Origin: Daphnia carinata
Taxonomy: Eukaryota > Arthropoda > Branchiopoda > Diplostraca > Daphniidae
Length of the DNA stretch: 64,000 nucleotides
NCBI RefSeq assembly: GCF_022539665.2
Contig: NW_026712512.1
Span: 1-64,000 of the forward strand
Reading direction: 5' to 3'
The stretch's first letter is position 1. The number at the start of each line of letters is the position of its first letter. The position numbers were made by a program, and so were the translations under genes. Below, piece by piece: positions 1-10,700 of the stretch. The notes under the pieces were generated by a model, which was not told where the DNA came from, ran no database searches, and saw only the letters and a program-made list of their open reading frames with translations.

Positions 1-1337
1 CCAGCGTTCACCAGAAGTCGATGGGACAACTTGCAGATAAATCCACGCAGGCGCAACACAACAAACTGCCGTTCCTGAAGTGGCACCCACCAGACCTAAA
101 ACGAACTCGACATTCGGAATGCAGATACCAACAGACACCAATCGACATTTATATTTTCTTTTTCATCTTATTGTACTAGATTTCAATAAACTTTACCTAT
201 TATTAAGGTTGCCGTGACGATTATGAATGTCAGGATTTTGAAACGGAAATCCGAAAGTGAGCCGGTTGTTCCTCCTGACATCCCGCCACTAGTTTCAGAC
301 GTCTGAAGGGATTCCTCAACTTAAAAAACAAACAAAAGCAAACACTTTGGCATAACGATTACATCATCAATGAATTAACGCTTTACCTTTCCATACACTA
401 ATGAATGAAAGCTTGTCCTGCAGGGCAAAACACACGACGGAAAGCTCAAGATAATCGATAGCAGGAATCCCACTTTCATAAGGTCAGTTACAAAAGACGG
501 CGCAAAACTTATGAGGATATTGCCTAGTCGAGACAAAATATGACCCAATGAAATTCGTCAGATTTTCCTAGGCAAAAAGTTTACAATATGTTGACTTGCC
601 AGTAAAATGCGTATCCGCAAAGGCTAGGTAGCCAGCTATTCCTACCCCCATGTACATAAAAGTGCACAAATCAATGGCTGTCGATATTACTCTATCCATT
701 GCTTTTAGGGAAGGTTCTGGTATACTTCGAACACCTGCCTATGCATTTAAAAAGCTGATCATTAAATCTGGCATTCTCCTTGTCAATTTAAATATTTCCA
801 CTCACGTTTGGCATCATAAAGCCATGGAAAATATCGGTACGCATTGGAGTACACCCCCCATTTTCCATACTTCAATATTTGAAGACATTCCTTCGGTTAG
901 GCCCTGGACACCAGCCTCAAAGAAGGACTGAAAAAAAAAAAAAAATCTGTCATAACTGCACTGTTATTTTGGTAGCATACTTCATGTAGAAGGATGCATA
1001 AAACATAATTAAGGGCAGGGAATCATGTACATGCTTTCAAAACCAATAACATGTACTACATAGCCACAGAAACTGTTGACACTACATCCAATGTTTCAAT
1101 ATCTCTCAAGAGGCACAGAGGTATATGATGAACATGCTATTTCCTGTGTATGATTAAGTTATATATTTTAGAACCTTATGGAAATAATATCACTGGCATC
1201 CAGTAGAGAGCTTACCTGCCATAAGAATAAGTATTCGTGCTGACTGCAAGGAGTAATTTACACCTATTTTGATTAATATTTCTGGACCGAGATCGCCAAG
1301 TACAACCAGATAGGCAATGCAGCAGCCCAGATAATGG
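1..1337 (-). pseudogene. SLC38A10-like amino-acid transporter relic, copy 1 (cut by window edge)
   Basis: Reading the minus strand, a chain of exons matches SLC38 transporters, closest to SLC38A10. Exon 1216-1337 gives AYLVVLGDLGPEI. About 1031-1130 gives LLRDIETLDVV. 806-927 gives CVPIFSM. 600-738 gives IPEPSLKAMDRVISTAI, then GVGIAGYLAF. 387-523 gives GNILISFAPSFVT and FPSCVLPCR. 197-314 gives FRFKILTF. 128 and below gives GICIPNVEFVLGLVGATS. Intron phases fit, and the intron after exon 600-738 has a GC donor (599-598). In-frame stops interrupt it: TAG in the 1031-1130 exon and TGA in 806-927. No AG acceptor is visible just before the last exon. The encoded family has about 11 membrane helices and moves neutral amino acids. 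No N-terminal exons were found upstream. A pseudogene is the simplest reading. Confidence 0.8.
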
Positions 1338-1597
1338 CTATTTCCTCATTTCGCCCTTAGATTTTTATATGTTAAGGAAATGCTTAAATATTCGGCAGAG
1401 ATAGGAGTTTCGGTTTGACAGTTTTTATTTTAATTATTGAAAAAATAGCCAAAAAGGTTGCGCTAAGCACTTGACTGACATACTAGTATCCTCCAGACCT
1501 GCCCCGATGGAGATCATATTGCTGTACTATATGATCCCCATCTCGCATCAGCTGATAGCTCTTACATCTCTATTCAGTTCTGCATTGGAATGGGGGC

Positions 1598-1621
1598 CAA
1601 TGATTGGTGGACCAATCATTG
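1598..1621. promoter_or_regulatory. CCAAT-containing perfect inverted repeat
   Basis: Two 11-base arms (CAATGATTGGT / ACCAATCATTG) flank a 2-base spacer, so the block carries CCAAT motifs on both strands. CCAAT is the NF-Y site of many animal promoters. The position between divergent genes suggests a regulatory role, but this is inference. Identical copies lie at 16259-16282, 41830-41853 and 54945-54968. The older relatives near 20430 and 24600 lack the palindrome. Confidence 0.45.
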
Positions 1622-2483
1622 TGGGTGCCATCATCATCATACCAACGCTTGACGTTTCGAGTTGTAATTGCTTACAGACTCTTGGTACTAGTTCCCAACA
1701 TTGGGAGGGTACCATACCCAGTCATTGTTCAAGTGCCGCTACGTTAAAGATGTTCACGCAACTATTATATACCGTGAATGACGACCCCAAACCATGTTGA
1801 TAACGCTAGCGGGCATTTTCCGTCTTAAACTAATTCTCATTTAAATTCAGTGAAACTATTGCACAATGTAATAAATGAACTGTATTCAGAAAATAGTGGT
1901 AAACAACATCCAAGGAAAGTATAAACAAAACAATTATTAATTATTATGTAGCACTCACGAATTAGGGCGTGGCATCACGCACCGTTAATGACATGCAAGA
2001 ATACTCCATATCACCTTGCGGCCGATTTTGGCACTAGTGCATTCATGCATTGGCTTGGTGCTATTCTAGTTGTGAAGGGAAAGTAAGTTAAAGCTAATGT
2101 AGGTTTGTCATTATTTATTTTTTGCATTCATATCCAAACGTATAAGTAGCCCTGCATGCAGCTCATCGCGTCTGTTGGGCCATAATACTTTAACAATCAC
2201 GGTTTCTAAATTTCCGCTTTGGAAAACAATGACCTTATGCCACATTCCCAGGACTTATCAAGTCTAGTTGATAATGGTTGTTCGTAATTACAATCCATTC
2301 AGTTGTCACCATGAATATTCCACAAAGGATTTTTTGAACGTTAGTTACCTTTTGGGTTATGCGTTAAAGATTGAGTCTACATGTTCAGGTATAATACATA
2401 TGCATATGCATGCAAGTATATACATAAAATACATATGCAAACGTTGAATAATCAAAGAAGTTTGATGTTTCACGCTAGCGCTG

Positions 2484-2528
2484 TAGCGTACTGGCGCGCT
2501 AGTAATGGTTTCGATTCGCACACACATT
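2484..2528 (+). ncRNA. Degenerate tRNA-like sequence (possible SINE head)
   Basis: The stretch has an A-box-like part (TAGCGCTGTAGCG) and, about 35 bases on, a B-box-like part (GGTTTCGATTCGC), the layout of tRNA-derived SINEs. A cloverleaf does not fold cleanly by eye. It recurs in every unit (about 17163, 29036, 42734, 55848). It could be a chance match to a pol III promoter. Confidence 0.25.
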
Positions 2529-2660
2529 TATTTCATATTTTAGATTACTCCAAAAGTATAAACTCTACGTAAAGACAAATTCCATTTTCATGTTCCTTGA
2601 GTAATTTTTAATCAGAATCATCTATAGTTATCTAGATTCAATGCTATTATTTTTTAATAG

Positions 2661-3363
2661 GAAAAAATTTTAAGCCCGACAATATAAGCGCGGGCTTATT
2701 TTTTAACCCAACTTTACCGTTTTTTACGTTTTATTAAAAAACTTTGAGTCCCACGAGAACACAATCCTCACAATCGTGATCTCCGTTCAATTCTGCATCG
2801 AAACCATGTATTTAAAGCGAAATCTAACATTTTGTCAAAATTGCTAAAAGAGAAGGCTATAGCCTTCTCACTTTTGTCAAAATCGGAAAAAATCGAAATC
2901 TCTCGGAATGCGATGAAAATCCCACAGTATAACCCTATTTTAACGCGGATTCAGAAAAAACCATTTGTTTTATTTTCAAGTAAGCCGTTTTTGAAATAAT
3001 CGTAATTTAAAGATAAAGTCGGGCTTATTTTTTTAAACCCAACTTCCCCGTTTTTTACGTTTTATTAAAACACTATGAGTTCCACGAGAAAACAACCCTC
3101 ATATTCGTGATGCCCGTTCAATTCTGCATCGAAACCACGTATTTAAAGCGAAATCTAAAATTTTGCCAAAATTGCAAAAGTGAGAAGGCCTTCTCGCTTT
3201 TCCACTTTTCCTCAAATCCTAGATTTCATTAAAAATACAGTATTCCGATGCGAAATTGATCGCTGATCGTTTTTATATCAGACTTCTATTTTTTGAATTA
3301 ACCCGTAAAAAAAACAGAAAGTCGGGCTTATTTAGTCGGGCTTAAAATTTTTTTCGGTCAGTG
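2661..3363. mobile_element. Tc1/mariner-like non-autonomous element, copy 1
   Basis: Terminal inverted repeats GAAAAAATTTTAAGCCCGAC (2661-2680) and its complement (3335-3355) bound about 700 bp with no coding capacity. The right end runs on through CGGTCAGTG to a TA at 3364-3365. That resembles a Tc1/mariner terminus with its TA target, but the left outermost bases and left TA are not preserved. Inside are two direct copies of a block of about 190 bp (starting 2691 and 3020, about 329 bp apart), each with a short hairpin built on AGAAGGC / GCCTTCT. It ends about 140 bp upstream of the DNAJC12 start codon. Confidence 0.6.
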
Positions 3364-3500
3364 TATAGACAATTAACTAGAAATATGACCGGTAGATGGC
3401 GATAGAAGTCAAACAGAAAAAAAAAACAATATTTTATATTTTTATTTGGGTAAAACGGATTGCCGTATTGCCATATGTTCTCTTGTTTTTGGTTAACGAT

Positions 3501-4069
3501 ATGGATGCAATTACATTCAATGAGCGATGCCTGGAAGATGACTACTACTACACATTAGGTTGCGATGATTCCTCCAGTGTAAGTTTCGGTCAGATTTGTG
3601 CTGTTTGTTCTTTTTTTTTAGTTCTTTATATTCACTTCATACATAAATAGGTTGACCAAATATTAACCTAATACAAACACAGAGTATTACGTTGTCATCC
3701 TGATAAGAATCCATATGACAAGTCCACTACTCAGTTTCAAAAACTTCAGGTAAATAGATTTTGCACATTAACCAAGTAATGTGATAGATACAGTTAATTT
3801 CTGGTCATTCCAACAGGAAGCTAAGGAGGTGCTCTGTGACCCAGAAAAGCGAAATGATTATGACAGATGGAAAACAAGTGGAATAACAATTTCACACAAG
3901 CAATGGATTGTCATAAATAAACGATCTACTGCCGTAAGTATTATATGTGCAACATCAGGATGTCTTTCTATGTAGGTTTAAAGTAAAATAGATTGAAATA
4001 TTAAAATTAACACAGGTTCTCCACTGGGCCATACCAAAACATGAACAAAAAATGCTACAGGCAAGATAG
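3501..4069 (+). pseudogene. DNAJC12: DNAJC12-like J-domain co-chaperone, copy 1 (nonsense in exon 2)
   Basis: Four exons with GT-AG introns: 3501-3578, 3651-3749, 3817-3933 and 4016-4069. The product opens [10 protein letters not shown], then YYYTLGCDD, then the J-domain [22 protein letters not shown] and DYDRWK. The W..IN..STAVLHWAIP segment then matches vertebrate DNAJC12 closely. DNAJC12 is a cytosolic Hsp70 co-chaperone linked to folding of aromatic amino-acid hydroxylases. Codon 7 of exon 2 is TAA (3669-3671), where the 18-kb and 30-kb copies have GAA, so this copy is inactivated before HPD. The TAG closing exon 4 (4067-4069) is followed by an open stretch and a GT donor at about 4088, so the normal C-terminal tail may also be lost. 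No downstream tail exon resembling the family's conserved end was found. Confidence 0.85.
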
Positions 4070-5609
4070 AAACGTTCGTCAAACAAGGTAAATGCAAATT
4101 TTTCGTTCTGTACATTAATGCCATAAAGCATTTATTTTAGGACTTTGAATACCAGCAATCCTTGTAAGAATGGAATTTTGACATTAATTTCATTGCAGAA
4201 ACAATATGGAATGTATTTGCAACAGGTATTTCTTGTGAAACGAAAAAAAACTTTTTTTTTATTGATTTCAGATTTGCTGATAAAATTATATTGTTCCCTT
4301 ACAAAAAACTGTATGTGCAATTGCCAAGATTTCGTTCTCAATAATAAGCTAATATTTTTTAAACAGAAGATTCAGAAGGGTGAAATTGTTAAATGGTAAT
4401 TATGGCCAACAGATATTGATTAATGCTTTTTAGTTTGTGGTTCCGAACTGAATGACAATTTCTATTTATACAATACTTTTACCTGCAACCTTTATATTTC
4501 GTTCACGTCTGGAAATGAGACGACCGAAACAAGGAGCCGAGGGCGTAAATGTCCCAAAGACTGTTCAAGAAAGTCACACACAAAAGGTAAACACTTGACA
4601 AACAATAATAATAATATAAGAAATGCGTTCATACGAAATCCAACCAAATTCCCTTAACGCAAACTTACAACACGAGAATAACCTTACATAAATCCAGAAC
4701 AAAACCACACAAGAAATGTGAAGAGCACTTGTCAAATATAACCGTTCACGATCAAGCTACGCGAAAAAGAGAGGGATTGCCAGCTTAGACAGCTGACACT
4801 TCCGGCAAGCGCCATCTGGCGTTCATTACAACAACATTTAGAAAAGTATATAGATAATAATAGGATGCCATCTGGCGCTGGAAATCAAGACTACTGTTTT
4901 TCTAACTTATCAATAATAACAACATGAGCATTACAAGAAGAGGAAACACGTCACCTAGTGCTGAACTTTAGAACTACTTATTTCTATTTGGGACTAATCG
5001 TTACACGCCATCTCCTCCTCCCCCGGAGGTTTGAGATGTCGAAGCAATTGTATTTCTTTGAGTAGTGCTTAAGTCTAACTTAATTGGCCATAATGAAAAG
5101 AAAAATTGGAAAATCTTAATCGTTATCCCACACAAAAAAAAAACAAAAAAACAAGCAAAAAAAAAAAAAAACAAAACAAAAATCAGTACGATTGACACGA
5201 AACACCATTATTTTAAAGTACTATTCTGGTGTCATTTCTGTCAACAAGGTAAATAGGTTTCTTGTACATGTTTTCTGAAAACGTAATTGTGTTAATTATT
5301 TTTTTTTGTCTTTTAGTTCATTAAAGGGACATACTATGTCTGAACAAAGTAGATGTGAAGATACTAAGAGGAACGAGGAGTTAGGCAAGATAGGTACGTT
5401 GTTCGTCAACTAGGTAAATGCATGTTTTTTTTTATTTTTCAAAATGATTTGGCTAATATTCTATGAAAAAAGGCATGGTGTTTAGTAGGAAATCCATTTT
5501 GAAAAGATGGCAATGTCTTAACGATACAGCAACAGCGCCAAAGAATCTCTCATTTGCATCAGAACGTGGATCGCTACACTTTCAGTTGATCGTATTTGTT
5601 TCTGCTATA
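4070..5609 (+). other. Candidate exon debris downstream of DNAJC12, copy 1
   Basis: Several exon-like blocks follow on the plus strand, but none matches a family I know. Examples are 4198-4224 (AG ... GT), 4271 to about 4348 ending before a stop, and 5318-5392 after a strong pyrimidine tract, reading MSEQSRCEDTKRNEELGK. The end of that last block (AGGCAAGATAGGTACG) resembles the end of DNAJC12 exon 4 (AGGCAAGATAGAAACG) together with the bases that follow it, which suggests internal duplication. The rest is AT-rich with long A runs (5135-5185). The segment 4455-5207 is absent from the 28.5-40.2 kb unit. Confidence 0.35.
4809..4878. promoter_or_regulatory. Pair of GCGCCATCTGG motifs (CTCF-like core)
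   Basis: GCGCCATCTGGCG at 4809-4821 and GCCATCTGGCGC at 4867-4878 lie 57 bp apart. They resemble the core of arthropod CTCF sites (AGATGGCGC on the opposite strand). Copies exist near 43649-43720 and 58223-58290. The unit at 28.5-40.2 kb lacks them. Function is inferred from motif resemblance only. Confidence 0.3.
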
Positions 5610-7779
5610 CATCACCCATTTGGATTGAAGGACTCAGCGTCCAACCCGTTGGCAAGGTGTTTTTCACTTCTTTTAACACTAACTCTACTTGCTTAGGCGG
5701 AAAAAGCGTAGCTGGTAGCCTTTCTGTCGCCATTGTCGCTAGTCCAACGGCGAAATTGGTCACCGATTCGTCTATCCAAGCAAGGGATTTCTGAACGTGT
5801 CGAAAGACATTATCGATTTTCTCGGTGGCTGACGCTTGCCGCTCCATCTCTTGCTGAAAACTTCCAACTTGTTGGCTGACCTTCCATGCTTCGGCTTCGA
5901 CGTGGCTAAAGGCGACCCGTAACTCTCCGATGGCTTTTGCTGCAGCCTGAGTTTCCCACAAGGTTTCATTAATTAGAGATGCGTGAACCTCCATGGCGTG
6001 CACAATTGACGTGGTTTCTGTGGATAATTTGTTTATTCTCTCGTTCACATGTTCTAGGTCTTCCTGCGTGGCTACTCCAAACAGCCAGTTTAGGATCTTT
6101 CCTCCGCCATCAGCTATTGCTCTCTTCCTTCTTGGATCCTTTATTCCAACGACCTCCTTCAACTCATTAAGTCGTAGATGGCTTTCACGCAGTTTTGCTA
6201 TTTCTACCTGTGTGCGAACATTCAGCTGCCGCCGAAAACGTTCTTTGAATTTGTCTTCCAAGGCGTCGTTCCGGTAAATCAATGTACCCATTCGCACTTC
6301 TAATATAAACTGTAATTGTTTAATGACTTTTTCTAGAGTGTCGAAGGTGAAGTCGGAGACAACTATCCATTCTGAGTCTGAGAAGGCTACATCTTTTTCG
6401 GGTTTGAAGATTACTCCTTGGTAGGCCACGATCTCTTTTGCCGATATTTTCAACGGTGCGTTTAGTGTCAAAAACAAAAGGAAAAATGGTAGTGCTAGTA
6501 TGAATTGCTTCCTCGGTATCCTTCCTCGAGCTGATCGTCTTAAACCAGTCCCATCCGGGGTTGCTGTTGGTATTCCTGGTTCCGGTACCGTCTCCTCTGC
6601 AGGCGGGGTCCCCACGCATGCATCACTTTCCTGATTCCGTTGACCATCGTCAGTTTCCGGGGTCGCTGACCCTTCTGGGGCGGCAGTTGGCGACGCCTCG
6701 TGTAAGTTAGATTGTGACGTTTCCGGGGATACATCCTTGCTGTCCGGCTTGGGGAGCGGTGGCGGAGTTCCAACGACATCAATGAATGATTTCATACGCT
6801 CGTCATGTACTATCTCTGTTTTGGGCGAGCGGCCTAGGCGTATTTCGTAGTTGCTTGGGGTGGTCTGGCGTACCACTTTATATGGACCATACCATCGATG
6901 CAAAAGTTTTTCCGACCTTCCTACCTTTCGAATAGGCTTGTACACCAGAACTTCGTCTCCAGGCAGGTAAGTGGGTGCTTCTCTCCTTCTTTTGTCATAT
7001 TGTTCCTTTTGGTCACGATGTATAAGGGCTGCGCGCTCCTGCACTAACAATCGTGCCTGTTGGAGACGTTCGATTGCCCATTCGGTCGGATCCCTGTCCT
7101 TTGGCGACGCAGGGTTGGGATCCGCGCCCACCATAGCGTCGATGGGGAGAACGGCTTCTCTCCCATACACCAAGTAAAATGGCGTCTTTCCGGTGGTCTC
7201 TTGACGGCTGGTATTGTACGCGAACGTCACGTAGGGTAGTGACTCATCCCAGTCCCGATTATCTGAGCTGACATACATTGAAAGCATGTCAGACAGCGTG
7301 TGATTCAGCCGTTCCACCAAGCCGTTCGCTTGCGAACGATAGGCCGTTGTCATACGGTGGTTAGTCTCCATGGCCTTCACCACATGTTGGGTGAGTTCTG
7401 CGATGAAACAGCGGCCTCTATCCGTAGTTAGCTGGCGCGGGGCGCCATGACGTAACAACACACTTTTTACCAGGAAATCTGCCACTTCTTTGGCGTCGGC
7501 ACTCGGAAGCGCTCTAGTTTCTGCCCATTTCGTAACATAATCTACTGCCACGACGATGTGTTTGTTCCCCATTTTTTATAGTGGGAACGGTCCCAGGATA
7601 TCTATTCCCAATCTTTCAAACGGACGTTCTGTTTTTATTACTTCCATGTACCCGGCTGGCCGCTGGTACACTGACTTACGTGATTGGCATTCTCGACAAC
7701 TGCGAACGAATCTACTAACGTCTTCGTCCATTTTCCACCAATAGTAACGAGCTCGCACTTTCGCTAGAGTGCGTCTCAA
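5605..7779 (-). pseudogene. Element A integrase core plus envelope-like region, copy 1
   Basis: After the frameshift, a short frame (7576-7779) holds the integrase zinc-finger cysteines. A TAA (7573-7575) then separates it from a 655-codon frame. That frame has the integrase DDE core (DYVTKW, TTDRGRC, NGLVER), a GPY/F-type end (YGPYKVV), and a Pro/Ser/Thr-rich linker. A signal-peptide-like stretch follows at about residue 352-374, then an ectodomain with a furin-type RRKR site near residue 480, followed by a hydrophobic Gly-rich segment and a coiled coil. This resembles F-type envelope proteins of errantiviruses. The frame ends at the insertion junction (stop 5605-5607 is host DNA), so any membrane anchor is missing. 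A Ser replaces Pro beside the catalytic Glu motif. Confidence 0.82.
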
Positions 7780-10700
7780 TCCAGTCCAGCCGTGATGTCA
7801 TGATGGCAAGCGCGCATAACCTCTTCTATGAATGTTTGGGTTACACACAGTTTTAGGAGTCGTCCATCATCGAGGATCTTCTCGCGGAATAACAGGCCAT
7901 CTTGAATCCGATACTGCCCTCGGAGTTTTCCTCGTTTGATTGCAGTAAACACTTGATCCCATTCCTCTTGCTGGGCGCGTTGTAATTTCTCTTTATTGTC
8001 ATGATCGATACTTAAGGCTGCCACTATGCAGGTTAGTGACACATCTGTTTCTGTGACAATGTTGACTGGATAACGCGATAACGTGTCCGCATCCGTATGC
8101 AGTCTACCGTTACGGTGTACAATCCTTAGTAAAAATTCTTGTAATTGCAGGCTCCAACGAGCCAAACGTCCGGCCAGATCCTTTTTACTTAACAGCCAAC
8201 AAAGCGCGTGATGGTCAGTCACAACCACGGTCTCAATTCCCCAAATGTAGCTTCTAAATTTCTTCACCGCCCAGACCATCGCGAGGCATTCTTTTTCCGT
8301 GATGGAATAATTGTTCTCGCCTTTTGTCAAGAGGCGACTCGCGTAGGCGAGGGGTCTCTCCACGTTGTCGATGCGTTGTAACAACACCGCTCCAAGACCG
8401 TAATCGCACGCGTCAGGATGGATCTCGAAAGGTTTGGAAAAATCAGGATAGGCTAACGTAGCGGCTCTGATCAGCGCTTGTTTTAATAAATTGAAGCTTT
8501 CTTCTTGAGGTTCTTGCCATACAAAGCATGCCCCTTTTTTAAACATGTCTGTTAGAGGTTTAGCAGTATGCGCAAACTGCGCAATGAATCGCCTGTAGTA
8601 CGAACAGAGTCCGATAAAGCTCCTAACACATTTTAGTCGGTCAGCGGGTTTATGAAAGGAACACGGCGACGGAAATTTTTCAATTGCCTTTAGTTTTTCT
8701 GGGTCTGGGCGTATGCCTTCCCCGCTGATTACGTGCCCTAAGGCTTTTACTTCCCGGGCTGCAAATTGGCACTTTACTAGTTTGATCTTTAATCCAGCTT
8801 TGTGTAAGGCACTCAGTACCTGCCGGAGTCGTATTAGATGTTCCCTGGTATCCCCCGCGTAGATGATGATATCGTCTAGGTAGACGAGGCAGATCGTCCA
8901 TCGGAGCCCGGCTAGTACCAGGTCCATCATCCGTTGGAATGTTCCGGGAGCGGAAGCTAAACCAAACGGCATTACCAAAAATTGATAGAGCCCGTCGGGC
9001 GTGATAAATGCTGTTTTGGCTTTATCAGCTTCGTCCATAGGCACTTGCCAGTATCCGCTTTCTAAATCCATTGTCGAAAAAATGCAGGCGTTCCCCATCC
9101 TGGCTAGGGTTTCCTCAATCCGCGGTAGTGGGTAAACATCTTGCACAGAGACGACGTTTAGCTTCCGATAGTCCACGCAGAATCTCCAATTTCCATCTTT
9201 CTTTTTCACCAAGACAACTGGCGATGCCCAAGGGCTGGTGGAAGGCTCAATGACACCTTTTTCCAGCATCTCGTCGACCTGTCGCTGTACAATGGCTCGT
9301 TCTTTCCATGCGCTTTTGTACGGAGGTTGGTGAACTGGTGGTGTGTTACCCGTGTCGATTCGATGCTTGGCCACACGACAAACTCCCAGCTCACTATCGG
9401 CCAGCGCGAAGCATGAATGAAATTCTTCTAACAGGTCAATCAATCTCTCTGTTTCTGGGGGTGATAAGCTTTCGGCAATCCTAGCCCTGAATGTCTCCCT
9501 GGGAATAGGGGCGACGCTGGACGGAGAGAACTTTCCTCGACTGAGTGCCATTACGGCTAGATTCTCCTCGTCATCCTTTATTCCCATTTTATCTTCCTCA
9601 TCTATTGTCACAACAACAGGTTCTATTTCTTCCATCTGTCCCAAAACGGTCCCCTCTCGGATATAGGCTCTCTGGTACGTTAAGTTCACAACAAACACTC
9701 GGTTTAGCGGGGATTCACTGGACACAAGTACCTTCCCAGTAGTAATGCCTTTGACTCGAGCTAACTTGTCCGAAGGCTCTACCATCCAAATGTTTTTCTC
9801 TTGTGCGGTAAGCTCTACTTCCACTAGAGCAAAGGTTCTCGGTGGCAGCATTCGTCCTATCTTGGCTACCAGCTTTGGAGGCGAGATTATCTGCTCGTTG
9901 ATTACATTCACTGGCAATTCACCTAGAGATGCCACTGCCCCCGTCTTCTTGTACTGAACCACCAATCGCTCAAACTGGCTTAAAAAATCGTTCCCTAACA
10001 GTAGTTCTATTCCTTTCATTTCCAAGAGAATGATTTTTCCACTGGCCTTGTGGCCCCGATGTTCAATTTCCAACTGAATGGCACCAAGAGGTTGTGTACT
10101 TTGACCATTTACCATAATGATGACCGGTCCTTCCCATTCCACCAACGGTGCTTTTAGCTTTTCTTGCAGGCTTGGCGAAGCAACTGAAATTACGGCTCCA
10201 GTATCAATAACTGCCTTGACGGCCAATCCCTTACAGTTGACTTCTTCGAATATGAGGCGCGGAGAGTAGGTCAAATAGATCGGTACGTTTTCTCCTTTAT
10301 CCTTTATGCCCTCTTCGACTTTACAATTCTCTTCCCCCTTTTCTCCGAGCGATTCCATCTCACAGCCAGCCCCTTTGTCTTCATTTTCAGCCTCCTTAAG
10401 CTCATCTTTCTTCTTCCCTTTTTCTTCGAGTGAAATCATTCCCACCGCCATTTGACCCTGATCACGGTCCGCGGGAGGTCTAGAAACCGTTCTAGGGCTA
10501 CGACTTTCCCTACTATCGTCCCTATTATAACGCGAGCGTTCTCGACTTACGTTTCTCCTCCCATCTTGGCTTCCATCTCGTCTCGAGTTCTCACGTCCGC
10601 GTCGGTCCACATCACGTCCATCTGGTCTCCTTTCGTTCTCCCTTCCTTCCCGACTGGGTGTTGGTGATCGTGGCCTCGTATTACTCAAATCGGTCTCACA

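Larger units (their letters stand above)
1338..2660. other. Inter-gene region between transporter relic and DNAJC12, copy 1
   Basis: No supported coding exon was found here. In a head-to-head arrangement this is where missing 5' exons of the transporter or a shared promoter would lie. About 1330-2095 is an old component of the locus, since diverged copies exist at 20205-20935 and 24380-24665. It contains the 1598-1621 inverted repeat and, near 2484, a tRNA-like sequence. The open frame at 2381-2572 has no recognisable domain. Equivalent regions lie at about 15999-17339, 28521-29216, 41570-42910 and 54685-56024. Confidence 0.5.

Noticed and set aside
650-931. Plus-strand open frame of 93 codons repeated in each unit
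   Set aside because: It starts at ATG and is conserved between units, but the minus strand carries clear SLC38 exons at the same place, and unit identity alone explains the conservation.
1471-1800. Plus-strand open frame of 109 codons
   Set aside because: The diverged relatives at 20.4 and 24.5 kb do not keep the frame, and no domain is visible.
2381-2572. Plus-strand open frame of 63 codons
   Set aside because: Low-complexity start, no domain, and overlap with a tRNA-like sequence.
2691-3360. CRISPR-like direct repeats
   Set aside because: Only two or three repeats, without regular spacers, inside an inverted-repeat-bounded element in a eukaryotic genome.
5135-5185. A-rich run as a retroposon poly-A tail
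   Set aside because: Mixed A/C tract of variable length between units, with no retroposon body or target duplication next to it. Treated as a microsatellite.
5979-7177. Plus-strand open frames inside element A
   Set aside because: They are antisense shadows of the integrase/envelope frame and recur identically in the other copies only because the element does.
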